A stretch of DNA of 64,000 nucleotides from Acanthaster planci (Eukaryota; Echinodermata; Asteroidea; Valvatida; Acanthasteridae), in contig NW_019091388.1 of NCBI RefSeq assembly GCF_001949145.1, positions 1,544,935 to 1,608,934 on the forward strand, given 5' to 3'. The notes beneath the pieces were generated by a model. It was not told the DNA's origin. It made no database searches and was given only the letters and a program-made list of their open reading frames with translations. Shown piece by piece: positions 1 through 13,097 of this stretch (position 1 is the stretch's first letter; each line of letters opens with the position of its first letter). Made by a program: the position numbers and the translations under genes.

Positions 1-110
1 GCTAATGGGAGATAATCAGTTCTCACTTCTAAAAGTTTCATTTTTTACAAGACGGGGTCTTGCAGTTGAATTACGCTGAATGAATATGACTTCAAAAAGG
101 GATCTGATCT

Positions 111-3100
111 TCAAGGTTTCTTGCACATGATATGCATTGACTCAGTAGCTATTTCAGTGATGGCAACAACTTCAAAGTTGGCCGTTTCCAGCATCTTCTG
201 GGCCTCCTCCCTCCCCAAGAAAGCTCCTAGCCCCGCCCCATCCCCTTGCACCAGGGAGGTTGGGAGACAGTTCAGCACGCTGTAGGTGTAGTCCAGACAG
301 ATCCTGTCGCGATCCTCAAAGGCCAGGTTATCCTTCAGCTTGGAGTGGCTGTTGACCTCGATGATGGAAAGGGTGCCACCTGGTCGGAGTACCCTGTACA
401 TCTCGAGGAGAACCTGAGCAGGGTAGGATAAGTCGTGCAGGACAAAACTGATGAATACAAAGTGGAACCTCTCCGTCCAGTCGGTGGGCAATCGCGATAT
501 GTCGCTAGCCAGGAATTCAACATTGGTGAGGCCTGTCTCCTTGGCTGTTTCTTTCACCTCCAGGATTGCAGACTCTGACAGGTCGACACCGCAGAACCTA
601 CTCTTGGGGAAGTGACCGGCCAAGATCCTGGTGGACAGGCCTGCCCCACAGCCAGCATCAAGAACTTCTATTCCCTCATCTGAAGGAGAGGAAAACTAAA
701 ATGTACTTCAAGGAGAAAGTAATTTCAGAATTGAGTCAATTTGCGGTACGTTCCTAGGCACAAAGCTCAGACTGATTGCTTCGCAAGCCAGCAAGTTGCC
801 AATTAAACATGTAAAACATCCCCACTGGTTTTAATCACTTCCCACAGAAACTCAGCTCAATTCTGCCTCATAACAACATTCACTTTGATTCAGGTGATGA
901 TAGGGCATACTTGATAAGACCAATTTTCATGGGAGAGAACTGCTTATCACACCATGCCTGATAATAACTTTGCTCCAGGGTTGTAACTTTGGTTGTTAAA
1001 TGTGCTGTTCCCTAGTGCTCTGCACTGAATGTTTATAGGGGTATTTATTTAGGTTGTAAGTTCCAACCAACCCTCTGTGTGTCTTTGAGCAAGATGATTT
1101 ATCAGGATTTATTTTCTTTGGGCAATTTGAATTCTTAAAGTTCTTCAAAAACTATGTGTACATGTAAGGCCAACAAACCTGGGAGTTGCACCGACTGTCA
1201 GCCTGCTTCTAGATTTTTCCAACTAAGGAACATGTGTGCCTAAATTTATTAGATTATTTAATTTCCATTTACAAGTGTGATAACTCAATAAACATCAGTG
1301 GTCTTTACTTATGAAAACACATCACAAACAATGTGGAAACCCAATAACTATCAAAGGTCTTTACAAGTGAAATGCATCACACAAAAGAAATCAATATCAT
1401 TCTCTGATGGTGACTGAAAGGTTGAGCAAAGGTTTGACACCAACAGCACGCACGATCCACCGTGACCATAACAACATGCACATAATTTATGAATTTTGGA
1501 TCTTGTGTGTGATTCAGAGGACACCTTGTTACCTGGCAACAAAGTCCCTGAGGACCTACATAACATGTATATGCGCTGGTTCATACAGGAACATACGTAC
1601 ATGTATGCATGTGTAAGGCGTGGCACACAGGATTTGAATGCACACATATCAGTAAAGTGTAGGATTAGTAATTGTTTGATTTTTTGATATCCAAAAAGGA
1701 ATCAAATCTTTTTAAAATCAAATCATATGGCAATGATTTGTATCCAATTTGTTTTAAATAAAGGGGTTGTCAATATAATTATCTATTTCAATGGAAACAT
1801 GTATAAATAAACAAACCATGATTTAATTATATGAGATTTAAATCAGTCTATTTCATTAAATGTAAAAAAGGATTAAGCAGGGATTTAAACCAAGTTAATT
1901 TACTTCAGCCAACCCCAACAGAGTGGTCACTCAGGCACATGGCAGCCTGAGCCTCCCTGTGTCACTAGTTGGGGAGGATGGGGGTCAGTGGGGCTTATCC
2001 AGCAAGTATTAGTACATACAGATTGTATATACGGTGTATGTACAGTACCATGCCTACATCAAGTCATGACAAGGATGCGATGGGGCAGTCGTGGCCAATA
2101 ACTGGTTCTGGTTACCGATCAGAAGTTTGGGCACTGTTGGTGATTTGTTGTTTTCGCGCAGAGCTACATGTATGGCCATTGGTCCTGCTCCAGGTTATGA
2201 CATCAGGAAGATTTTGTTTCATGTACACTAAAATGTAGCCCGAGGTATATGAACAAACCCAGTCCATGCTACAAAGCTACAACAATGTCCGTAAGAGGAT
2301 TTTCTCACAGGGGGAAGGAGATGAACTCTGTATTGAAATGGGCAATGGCCGTTGGTGTTCTGGAGCAGTTTAGTAAGCTCTGTTCATTTTCTTTTCAACT
2401 TAAAGACAGAATGCAGAGTTTGTGTTGCAGTCATACCAATCACCAACATGACACAAGATGTCAGAACACAGCCAGTCATGGAAGAGACAGTGTGTAATAT
2501 CATTCAACCAAAAACACACACAAAAAAAGGATGAATCTCCAACATTTTTCTCATCAAATGTATTATTTAGGTCTTTATACCATTTCTTGAAGCTGACCTG
2601 AAACATCCCTTGGAAATATTTCATCGCTGGTGAGCTATTTTGTTGTTGACTGGGGCTTAATAACTTCATCGTTAGGCCCAAGCCAATTCTGGCCATTGGC
2701 GCATCCTTGCACAGTATGAGTGTTTCACAATAGTGCACCTACAAGAGTTTGCAATGCATCGGCCAATCACAATGTGCAAAATCTGTCGACCCCCAAATAC
2801 GTTTGGAAAGGGTTGACAGATTTCACGCATTGTGATTGGCCAACGCGTTGCAAACAGTTGGAAGCGCACTATTGTCCTTTCCTGTATTCCAACTGCAGTT
2901 CACTCTCTGATGTTGTCTATCCACTGTTACCATGCCTTCTTCTTCCTCTTTTGTTCCCATCAGGTCTTTCCTCGTCTATCCGCTCTGAGCAGGAACAAAG
3001 GAGGGCATGTTTTTAAATGAAAACATCGGTCCTTGGGTAGGAAATCACAGCATCAGCGTTTGGCACGGCGCAGGCTGAGTACGCGTAACAAATTTATGCT

Positions 3101-6100
3101 CCAATGGATGAACTTCGTGTGTGCGCCAAATGCGCCCAGGAAACCGGTTGGAAAACTTCTCACCAGCCTGTCTTTCTTTCACCAGTGAGGGTGCACTTCA
3201 ACTCAAACGGTTAATTGTAAACTATATGCACGAGACTTTCACATCTTTGCTTCAAGCAACAGTACTTTGCGATCCTTCTTTCTTTGACCACCATCATGAT
3301 ACCTTGGTGTTCAGACTCCTTTACTGGCTCTCACCTAATTGTTGGTTCTTGTTCTTGTCTTAGTCCTGCTGAGATGTAGTACCCTTCTCCAGAACCGCAT
3401 ATCAAAAGCCTTCAGAATGTTTTTGCCTGACTTAATGTCAGTCATAAAGAGACAATGGCCAAAACAGGTGGTGCACGAGCATGAGAGACAAAATCATGCC
3501 AGCGTGTGTGCTCTCAAGATGCAGACACTCGGCAGAGTTGGTTTTGATCCAGTTTTGTCGATCGTCTGTGTCTACGTTAGATGTGATAAAGCGTTTCAGT
3601 AGTATTGCATATTATCAGGGACTGTTTGGTGATGCTGCTTGCATTTTTTGACATCAATTTGAAAACCAGGCTTCAAGTACTTACCAAGTTGTTTCTGTAT
3701 CTGGGGCATGGAAGGAATAAACTCTTGGATCATTTTCGTGTGGAACCAGGGCCCTTGTGTAACAGTCATCAACTCATCAAATCGGGGGTACTGGCTGAAC
3801 GGAACTCCTGAGGGGTGTAAACAGCAAATGGGTACTTCAATCACTGGACCAGTACAACTTAAGTGCACGGGGTGTGTTTGGAAGGAGACAAATCATTGGA
3901 TAAAATCTACATGGTCTTTAATTTGTTAAAACAATCTTACTTCATCAGATACGCGTACTGCTGTAGCTGGTTTAAAATTTTAGTTCTTACTTTGCAGAAC
4001 TCATGTTAGTGTAGGCATACAGTCATTTGTACAAGTTTAGGACCACCTATGCAAAATGTATTGAACAGAAGAAAAAACTTATGATACCAAGTAATCACAG
4101 CAACTTATGTCTATTTTCAATGTGTAACCTTATTATCTTGGTTGAATAGCTAATTGATAACATTTCTATGATTCGAAATGTTAAAATACATGTACAATAT
4201 TAATATGCAGGGCTCGAAATTGGACTAATTATCACCGGAGCAAGTACTTGCTCCCTAGATAGCTGAATTTGTCAGTTTGCGGGAGCAGGTAGCTCCCATA
4301 CAATATTAAAGACACATGTTCAAGAAAAAAAAGCAAAGGCCCTGGTCCTTGCTGTTGCTTTTGTGCTTAGCGATGCGACGCCAACAGCCGGGCACTGTGC
4401 CTTTATAACGTGCATATGCACACAAATGTAAAAGGGAACTATAACTGCAGCAATTGAGCATTTTCAAAACGAATGGATTAGGCTGAGACTTTGGTTTCGC
4501 TGGTTCCAGCTATTTTGGAGCATGTTTCAAAACCACATGTTCAAGCTATGACTGGAACCAGCGAAATTGAAGTCTAAGCCGAATCCACTCATTTGGCTTG
4601 AATTTACGCACGAGTCTAGGAGGTTGTGGTCGTGGCCAGTTTCCATACAATCATGTGTAAATTCCAGCCATATGGATTCAGACACTGCCACTGTATAGAC
4701 CATTTAGCGAGACTGTGACACTGGCTGTCGGTATTCGTGTGCACATTTAAGTGTGTGCATGCATCGCATGCGAGACTCGGCGTGTGCACGGTGACAACAT
4801 TAAAAAAAAATGTACCGTGTTATTGTTTTGTGACAAGGCTGATCCAAAGTGAAGTCAAAAAGTTCCGCTATTTTCAATGACAAAAGTAGAAACAAACAGT
4901 AAAAATGTTCAGGTACATGTATTTATCATTACAATAATGGAATCAAATGGGCGCAAGTACTTGCACCTGTCTTTACGATTTATGGGCACATTTCTGAGAC
5001 AAACAGGTGCATTTTAGCTACCAGCGCCTGTTAATTTTGAGCCCTGATAAGTAAATAATATTTTAGTGTATCCTCCATTTATCACAACTTAGACTGGCTT
5101 TTTGCTGAACTGAAGGCAAAATTTCATATAAGACAGTATGTTGCCATCACAGTAATGACATCTCATCCGAGAAGTCCGCAAGTTTTATAAAATCGTTCTT
5201 ATTTAATGATTTAAAACAAACTTTTTTAGTGCATTCCTGGTCATTTCCAGGGTCACTCCCCGAATTTCAATGCACCTTGTCCAAATATACAGCTAGTAAG
5301 TAATTACCTGGGGGGCCATCTTTTTGGAAGCACCCCACCACTTGGAGGAAGCCCCCACAGAGAATCGGAGCGCTCATGGCAAGGCCCCTCAGCTCTGTGA
5401 TGTTTGACCGATGGACAGGCAGCCAGTATTTCTCCTCCTCAGGGTCAAAGTTCACCACTCTAGCAGCTGTCATTGCGCCTAACCACTCCCTGACATATCT
5501 GCAGGTGGAATGAATCATTCTTTGGAATGTTGGAGTCAATTTAAAATTAACAAAAGAAAAATTTCTAAATTTTTTTGGACAAAAGAAAGGGACGATCGCT
5601 GGAATCCAACTCAGCTGGGAGCATTTCTTGTGATCTTAAGATGTGCATGTTATCCACACGACCACAAGGGTGGATCTGGGGGGGGGGTATGGTCCACCCC
5701 CTTAAAAAAAAGATGAGGATTTTTTTTTCAATCAATCAGAGTACAGATATTAAGTGCTTAAATGGAGTTTGTTTTGTAGGAACAGAGCCATTTGGTTCAG
5801 GAAATCGTTTCTGAGCAGAGCCTGCTTGATTCAAGTCTTGTGACTGGTGCAATCAGTGAATGGAAAAGTGCATGCGGGATGCTGCTTACAGTTCTGGGGG
5901 AAACATAGACCCTAGTTAGGCAAAGTTTGGTAATTCTTAGCCATGCAAGCTAGGCCAAACTAACTTTTAATAACATAACTGGCCTAGTCAGATTAGGCAT
6001 GCCGCAGTGCAATGCATTATTATTTTTCGCCTGATTTACCTTTCTTTGAAGTTACCAGCGTCTGCAATCTCCACGCTGGTCTTGGGTTCTCCACCCAATG

Positions 6101-6239
6101 ATATCAAGACATCAAAAAGCCCAGTCTCCATGCCAATGGCAACCACGATACCAATCATTCCGCCCACGAGCTTTTTCTCCATGTCAGCCAGAAACTCCTC
6201 GGCAGTTTCACCGCAATGGTTGTCGCCTCTGTTGGCCAT
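111..6239 (-). CDS. Class I SAM-dependent methyltransferase with N-terminal winged helix (Rv2258c-like), 4 exons
   Basis: Four minus-strand exons join in frame: 6239-6040, 5498-5308, 3807-3685 and 679-111, giving 360 residues. Each boundary has an AG acceptor and GT donor (for example GGTAAAT after 6040 and CTGCAG before 5498), and the split codons match across all three introns. Exons 1-2 encode a winged-helix/dimerisation region (YVREWLGAM near residue 68). Exon 4 has the Rossmann methyltransferase core: motif I VLDAGCGAG at 177-185, acidic D204 after strand 2 (GVDLS), ASDI around D231, and LRPGG at 269-273. The architecture is that of the Rv2258c-like family, predicted to bind S-adenosylmethionine; the acceptor substrate is unknown. 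The start is the ATG at 6239, the only Met upstream of the helix domain. No defect is seen. Exon chaining is by eye; the family call is from recalled architecture. Confidence 0.88.
680..3684. other. Intron 3 of the methyltransferase gene
   Basis: No coding exon is supported here. It contains a two-copy tandem repeat of about 60 bp at 1281-1386 (both copies carry GGTCTTTAC followed by CATCACA) and a long hairpin at 2729-2876, listed separately. The rest is unstructured AT-rich sequence. Confidence 0.6.
2729..2876. repeat. Long imperfect hairpin (fold-back element)
   Basis: The left arm 2729-2793 and right arm 2811-2876 are reverse complements with a few mismatches. The centre of each arm is GGCCAATCACAATG paired with CATTGTGATTGGCC, and the outer ends pair CAATAGTGC with GCACTATTG. 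The loop is under 20 bp. It resembles a small non-autonomous fold-back transposon; no target-site duplication was confirmed. Confidence 0.65.
4208..5046. mobile_element. hAT-like MITE in a methyltransferase intron
   Basis: The ends are CAGGGCTCGAAATT at 4208 and AATTTTGAGCCCTG at 5046, an inverted pair with one mismatch that starts with CAGGG as many hAT termini do. Subterminal repeats of GCAAGTACTTGC type occur on both sides (about 4238 and 4953). The interior has a second inverted repeat at 4472-4592 with arms near 38 bp. No transposase frame is present, so it would be non-autonomous. The expected 8-bp target duplication is not clear. Confidence 0.5.
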
Positions 6240-6640
6240 TTTTTTTAGCAGACTGCTAGTAGGCTTAGCACCACGTACGTGACTGGTGTCAGTGTGTGAA
6301 ACAACCCGAGAGCCGAGGTTTTGCTTTGTCTACAGCTAGTCACAGTATATGCAACTGGAAACTTCGCACTCAATTGCATGATGCATGGAGCATCTGCATT
6401 CAACATGCATTATGCCGGTACTCACGTGCATGCTCTGTACGTTCAAAGGCAGAGCTTATCGACACATAGAGGGCGTCCTTCACCAGGATCCTCTCATACT
6501 TTACCGTTCAAATTCGATTTAATTTATCATCCAGTTCCAAATAATTCTGAACAAGAATAAACACAATATGAAAAAAATAGTGCAATAGAAAATAAAGTAA
6601 TAGAGTGAAAATAAGGTTCAGAAACGAGGAAGTCCATAAG
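6240..6640. other. Upstream region of the methyltransferase gene
   Basis: This would hold the promoter and 5' untranslated region of the minus-strand methyltransferase. I see no convincing TATA box or initiator, only CpG-containing sequence near the start codon that turns AT-rich after 6530. Confidence 0.4.
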
Positions 6641-6644
6641 AAGT

Positions 6645-7302
6645 TATGGTGTTCCATATGTGCCATCCGGCGTCGCATTTTTCGACGGGCGTCGCATTTT
6701 CATACTTGCGTCGCCTTTCATTGTGAATAAGCCATTAATCACCAATGGTCAACCTTGGTCCAGCCAGACCTGACGTTGTTGACGTGGATGCTAAAAGTGT
6801 GCGTACATATTTTTAATGATTATGGAAACAGCTAAATTAGCATGTATGCGTCGATTAACTGTATGTAAATAAATTAACAACCCTTTAATGAACCCGATTA
6901 CTCGTGGAAGTTCACCTCGCTCAATTTGGTTTTTTACTTGTGCAAGCTGTTTGAGTGAAAAATGTCCCTGTACTGATGATTACTAGTTGCTACAAAAATC
7001 AAACCCAGTATAGTAGGCCTATTGTTCATTCTAGGCCTATTGTGGTTAGTATGGTATTTGCCATCTTGCAGACATGCTTCCAGAAGGAGCGTTTATCGCA
7101 TTACGGTCTATAATTTAAAATGAAACTACTCTTGGCGAAGAAATGTCACGTACCATAACTTAGAGAAATTTTACTTTTCTTGGTTGAAAGAAGTTGTCAG
7201 CAATACAAAATCACAAAAAGTTTTCCGAAAATGCGACGGTGGTCGAAAAATGCGACGCCGGCTGAAAAATGCGACGCCGGATGGCACATATGGAACACCA
7301 TA
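6645..7302. mobile_element. MITE with TATGGTGTTCC termini and AGAAGT target duplication
   Basis: The left terminus TATGGTGTTCCATATG at 6645 is matched by its reverse complement ending at 7302. AGAAGT flanks both sides (6639-6644 and 7303-7308), a 6-bp target-site duplication. Next to each end are short repeats of TGCGACGCC and TCGAAAAATGCGAC, three units or more on the right. No transposase frame lies inside the 658 bp. The family is not identified. Confidence 0.7.
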
Positions 7303-8135
7303 AGAAGTACTGTTTGTCGAGAATGGACCCCCCCCAGCTTCAGCTTCGCGCGCGTAGTCAATTTAAAAGTTACTTTAGATAGGCATGTTTGGGCTACAAA
7401 ACGTGTCCCTACACAAAATACTAGCAAGATTATCCGCCTTGAGCAAAATNNNNNNNNNNNNNNNNNNNNNNNNNACATATTTTTAATGATTATGGAAACA
7501 GCTAAATTAGCATGTATGCGTCGATTAACTGTATGTAAATAAATTAACAACCCTTTAATGAACCCGATTACTCGTGGAAGTTCACCTCGCTCAATTTGGT
7601 TTTTTACTTGTGCAAGCTGTTTGAGTGAAAAATGTCCCTGTACTGATGATTACTAGTTGCTACAAAAATCAAACCCAGTATAGTAGGCCTATTGTTCATT
7701 CTAGGCCTATTGTGGTTGGTATGGTATTTGCCATCTTGCAGACATGCTTCCCGAAGGAGCGTTTATCGCATTACGGTCTATAATTTAAAATGAAACTACT
7801 CTTGGCAAAGAAATGTCACGCACCATAACTTAGAGAAATTTTACTTTTCTTGGTTGAAAGAAGTTGTCAGCAATACAAAATCACAAAAAGTTTTCCGAAA
7901 ATGCGACGGTGGTCGAAAAATGCGACGCCCGTCGAAAAATGCGACGCCGGCTGAAAAATGCGACGCCGGATGGCACATATGGAACACCATAAGAAGTACT
8001 GTTTGTCGAGAATGGACCCCCCAGCTTCAGCTTCGCGCGCGTAGTCAATTTAAAAGTTACTTTAGATAGGCATGTTTGGGCTACAAAACGTGTCCCTACA
8101 CAAAATACTAGCAAGATTATCCGCCTTGAGCAAAA
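6805..8135. repeat. Near-identical direct duplication across an N gap
   Basis: Bases 6805-7449 recur at 7475-8135 with only a few substitutions and one extra GCGACGCCC-type unit in the second copy. The unit covers most of the MITE plus about 140 bp of right flank, including the AGAAGT duplication. The 25 N at 7450-7474 sit exactly between the two copies. This is what two overlapping haplotype contigs look like when scaffolded side by side, so a real tandem duplication is the less likely reading. Confidence 0.75.
7450..7474. other. Assembly gap (25 N)
   Basis: A run of unknown bases. Protein frames that cross it are not evidence of genes. Confidence 0.95.
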
Positions 8136-11100
8136 GCACCCCTTCATCGGTTGAAAAGAGTCATATTGGTGGGGAGTATATAATTATTTTGATGGTGGCA
8201 ATATAATGGTGGCCATAAAGCGTTTATTTTATAGTCGGAACCAGCAAAGTGCAGTTCCTACCGTTCGCTCGTCGCCGGCGCGCGATCTCGCTCCGGCAAT
8301 TCGATATTTTTCTCTTTTTTTCCCTCCTTGCTGAAAATATTCTCACAAATACACTTTATTCGTCCATCCAAAATCGATCAAGATAAACCAGTGACTTGAA
8401 ATACCGTCAAAAGTCGCAGTACGCCACGGGTGATGGGACGAAGATTGATTTTGTGTTCACCAACCGACAAGAAAAATTTAACCGTTGTCAAATCATATAT
8501 CATATAAGTTATGACATTGATACTGTCTCTGCATGGGAATTACACAAGCGAATTAGAAATAAAGTAAAAAAAAAAAACACTACCAAGAAGGCATACTGGG
8601 ACTATATTAATCGTCTGTTTGCTGCCACCGACAATAAACTGTGCTTTGGGGGATTTGTTCGAGACCACAGGAAGTCAGTGTTCTTCAGCTTTTCAGATCT
8701 CTAACCAGCTAATTCACGATCCACAGCATGTTGCAGAAACATCCAACCATGGAGGAATAAAAACCACATTTTCCTCCATGATCCAACGAACACTTCTCTT
8801 TGGTACATTCAGCAGCTATGACAACAGCCGATTTCCCTGAATCATGTTCCCTCTTCACTTCATCTTAGGACACAGTCGTGACACATTTTTAACAGTTGAG
8901 CGCAGGTAGGTCTGACTGAACAATGGAGGCCCTATGTCGGATTGCGTTACGCCGTGTTAACTGATGGAAGTCAGGGAAAAGTAAAATATTTGACAAAGAA
9001 TTTAAGTTTCTTTTAAAGGCTGATCAACAGATTAAATGATCCATTGTGAAGAGCATCAAATCAGCTTTAAAATTACCAAGAACTCTTGGGTTCCATGGGA
9101 GCGCGACTGAGGACGAACCCCAGAATTGAATGGATACTTTAGTCATGACACCAAGATGAATCTTTGACAAATATCAAACGACTCAGTTATCAGGATTTTA
9201 ATATGTTCAGGTGCGAAAAATAATGTTTTATGAATATTTTGTTTTGCATCTTTATGATATACTACAGTGCAGATTATCACCACAAAATACGTAATGATGA
9301 CTGGTGAAGGGGAAAAAGTTAACAATTGTTATCTTGATGAAAAGGTTTCGACAAAGCGTTAAACACCGTAAGGCACAAAAACCAGATATTGAAATCCGAA
9401 GTCTACAGTGACTATGAAAATAAATACTAAAGATTTTATAACTAATATGTTACTACAATCCACTGTTCTAGAAATTAAAACGGGAAATATAAGCTTTTAT
9501 GTGGTAAAAAGTCATTTTTCATAAACACACCGTACATTATATTAGGTTTTATGTAAATGCACTTAGTTCTAGTGTCGAGTTTTTTTTTTAAAACTAAAGC
9601 AAAGTGTTTTAATTTCAAAATGCATACGAAAGTGCTCCATTTTAAAATAAACCAAATCTTCGTTTCTCAAAGACCTGCGGGTTCAAGATTGTCACTTTAT
9701 AAAATAAATTGATGAGAGGATAGTTTCTGAAGAAAGCTGTTCATGGTCTTCTTTCAAATCATTTGAGCTAGCTGAAAAAAATTTGATCGATAAATAGATA
9801 AATTTTCATGTAAGTTAACCTGCATCAACAAGTGCTTTAAAAATGACTATAAAGCATGAGTAAAAATACTGTACTTGGCGAGTAACTATACACTCTGCAA
9901 GTTTTGTCTTAGGTTACTTGCAGTAAAATGTCAGAGCAGATCTTCAAAAATAATAAACCATTTCAAAATCTGTATAATGCGACTTGCAACAGTGATCAAT
10001 CATGCAACAGTATAAAACAACATTTAAATATTTGAAAAGGTTAAACTCATACAAAAAACAGCATTTCTACAAAAACTGAATATATACCAGAACCACTACT
10101 TTTTATAATTGTATAGGTCATATTACTGCATACAAGCTGTTTCAACAAACTGGGACAACTGAATTTTGTTCTTTCATATATATGGATTATTACATACCTA
10201 GTTATAAAATAAATGCTTCCATGACTCTTTTAATGTTATTTTTCAAAATGTTCACACCAAAAAAAAAAAGGAGTGCATTTTCTTTGAAGAAACTTAGTAT
10301 TGGAACTGTCAGTTGATTTTAAAGTTTTCAAATTTAGTAATTAGGTAGTAATTAGCTAATGAGGAAACACATACATGTATATGTAACACACAGCTAACAA
10401 TTTTTATGGACGTTATGTATAAACAGATCTATGACCCGCCATGAATATGAAAAATGAGTACAAACTACCTGTATTTGCAAGCTATTGCCAATTATCTGTA
10501 TGTAGTTTTAGAAAGTGATCTTTCTCAAATACTAAAGGTCCAGATGATATTTTGCCAAAAACTGTTAAACATGCATTGGATGTCTCTTGCATGTTTTCTT
10601 CTAAACATTTGTGTAAGGTCCTGTTACTCGCAATGAAATACAATCATCAATGCAAAAACAACTTTACAAAAAATGTTCAGTGTAACTATCATTATGATCA
10701 ATCATGCATTATGAACAGGAACCAACACAAATATGAACAATTTAAATTGATGGAACGAATGAGAGCAATTAATAAAATAATAACACATATTATTACTAAA
10801 ACACAGAAGAAATTTTTAAAACAAGAAAGTTTTAAAAGCCAGGAAGATTAGCTTATAAAGCCCAAGTATGAGAATTTTGGATAACAATGGGAAATGTATT
10901 TCATAATTCTGGTTTTTTTTTATAAAAATGCTGCCGTAAATTTTATGATCCTGCAATCAAGCATGCCTTTGAGTGCAAACTGAATGGAATGATTCAGAAA
11001 TTAACCAGGTGCATGTATTTCAATACTACTAGAACATGTAAAATGACACACAATGTACAAGAAGCACATTATCTCAGTCTCTAAACTGTGGGATGTCAGC

Positions 11101-11460
11101 GGCAGCCTGACGCTCAGTGTCACAACTGCTGCACATCACTTCTCCGTGCAAGGCGGTGCGTGCAGGTGTTGCAAGGTTAGTTCAACCTGTGGTCAAGCCA
11201 TGGCCAGGTTATGGGGAGGGACTTCCAAGTACAATGATAAAAAACAAGTTGGAGGGGCAGATGGTGGCGCTTATTCCCAAAGCAGTTGGGATGGAATGCA
11301 CGCGTAGCTGAAGATGAGGTGAAGCCTTCATTAGGATAGGGGTGTGATGGGCATATCTTGGACGTCGGTTGTTTGAAGTATGTTTCCTTTAAAAAAAAAA
11401 GCCATCGAGCATCGCTGCTTCACTTTATTAAAAACTTCATTAAACAAGTCATACACCCTG
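8136..11460. other. Intergenic region without a supported gene
   Basis: AT-rich sequence with scattered stops in all frames. A frame at 8396-8704 has a Lys/Arg-rich segment followed by YWDYINRLF, weakly like the post-endonuclease linker of a non-LTR retrotransposon; it is too short to call. Nothing else is recognisable up to the minisatellite at 11461. Confidence 0.5.
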
Positions 11461-11570
11461 TCGCACATCCAGTCCGCCGGGCAGTCGCACGTCAAATCAG
11501 TCGGGCAGTCGAGCGTCCAATCAGCCGGAAAGTCGCACGTCCAGTCGGCCGTGCAGTCGCACATTCAGTC
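11461..11570. repeat. 24-bp minisatellite
   Basis: About 4.5 units of a 24-bp repeat containing GGGCAGTCGCACGTCCAGTC, with point differences between units. It creates repetitive open frames on both strands (Arg/Val/Ser-rich on plus, Cys/Asp/Thr-rich on minus), which are by-products of the repeat. Confidence 0.75.
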
Positions 11571-11915
11571 AGTATCTGCAGAAACACAAAAAGACTCAAA
11601 CGAGAGTAACATATCAAAACAACAATTTTAGTGGAAGGACAGACGAAATAAGCGCACGGCACAAACAAGTCACAAAACGCGGACAACAGTTAAAAGGACA
11701 AACATGATCTGGCAAAGGCAGGGCCGATCACCTCCTGAGGGTACCAACAGCTACTTGTGCTACCGCAAAAACAAGGAATGAACACTCAAATTGCACACCG
11801 GGCAGTCGCAAATCCAGTCAGTATCTGCAGAAAAACATAAAGACTCAAACGAGAGTAACATGTCACAAAACGCAGACAACAGTTAATAGGACAAACACGA
11901 TCTGGCAAAGAATAA
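11565..11915. repeat. Partial direct duplication next to the minisatellite
   Basis: Sequence beginning CAGTCAGTATCTGCAGAAA at 11566 and containing AAGACTCAAACGAGAGTAAC recurs from 11815. The second copy lacks about 60 bp but rejoins at GACAACAGTTAA and continues to GATCTGGCAAAG. The second copy is preceded by one minisatellite-like GGGCAGTCGCA unit, so duplication included the repeat edge. Confidence 0.6.
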
Positions 11916-12500
11916 TAAGTGTGAGAGCGCCTGCTGGTATGTTTTATGTAAGTTATGAAAAGTTTTTTGGTAGACAGCGAAACGGCAAGTGCTCTAAAAG
12001 CTGAGCTGGGTGGTTGTTTCTGGCCATTCGCAGTCACCGCATCAAAAGAAAAAATATCCAACTAATAACCGCTGCTTGAGCGAGCTTGCGCACCTGGCAG
12101 AAATTTTCTTACAATTCTCTCCGCGTCATTAGCTGTGCCCCCGTGTGACGTATTTCCTTCAACAAAATCTGTTCAGGGCCATCAGCCCCCCCCCCCCCAC
12201 GCGCCCTGTTCAGGCGCTGGGCGACGCGCGAGCGTACATTGTACATATGAAGGGACGCTCCCGAGTTGCACATTTTGCTTGCCACTTACTAGCGACAACC
12301 TGTTGTACGTTCACGGCGTTCGAGAGGACGATCCTTGAATAACAAATGGAGCTGTTCGTGACCGTACGAGAAAAAAAACCGCCCCAACCCAGCCAAGGCG
12401 ATTGGCAGTGGTCTAAAATTGTGCCAGAAACTGAAGGGGTAGAGTGGAGCGTGGGATGGGGGACGGGGCATCGTAGGGGTGACTTGCCTAGCCACGAAAA

Positions 12501-13097
12501 GGGGCTGTCCATAAAGTACGTACGCACGAAATGCCGACTTTTCAGACCCCTCCCCTTTTACGCATGGCGTACGCAGTGGCTCCAACCCTCTCCCCCTCTG
12601 TACGCATATGCAGTCCACACATCTTTTAACATCCCAGGGTACCTTGCGTTAGCATCATTTAATGTCACAGACTTGTACATTGTATATCTACCGTACTACT
12701 GTTATTTGCACGTAGCTTCCAAATTTCAAAACAAATAACAGGTTTTTATATCGGTATTTCTTTATTAACAGCCCTGGAAAATATTTACTTGGCAGCTTAA
12801 AAAAACAGGTTGCTGAATAAAACAAATTAATCCCAGTGCCCCTTTCCCTCTTATGCACGTGGTTACTTTGCACCTTACGTTTAAATAAAACAAGGAATTA
12901 TAATACTGTTTTGCACCTGATTCTGGTATTTTTTGTATGAAAGAAATGTATCAATATGATGGAAATTCACGATAAAGGCAAATTTCCGGTTTGCGTACGG
13001 TATGCACTGGCTTGACCATCCTCTGTAGGCCGCTATATACGCATGGTATTCGCAAGTGTACCAAGCCCTTTATACATAATACTTTATGGACAGCCCC
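12501..13097. mobile_element. MITE with GGGGCTGTCCATAAAGTA termini
   Basis: An 18-bp terminus at 12501-12518 is matched exactly by its reverse complement at 13080-13097, and GTACG/GTATG-rich subterminal sequence follows on both sides. The interior of about 560 bp has no transposase frame. Flanks are A-rich, so a short target duplication cannot be resolved. Minor open frames within it are not taken as genes. Confidence 0.7.

Noticed and set aside
7180-7550. 120-aa and 117-aa frames through N bases
   Set aside because: They cross the assembly gap and the MITE duplication, on both strands, with no recognisable domain.
8396-8704. Non-LTR retrotransposon fragment
   Set aside because: Weak resemblance only over about 30 residues; no reverse transcriptase motif found downstream.
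11331-11631. Overlapping open frames of repetitive Arg/Val/Ser or Cys/Asp/Thr residues
   Set aside because: They are produced by the 24-bp minisatellite, whose length is a multiple of three, so all frames stay open; no start context or conservation.
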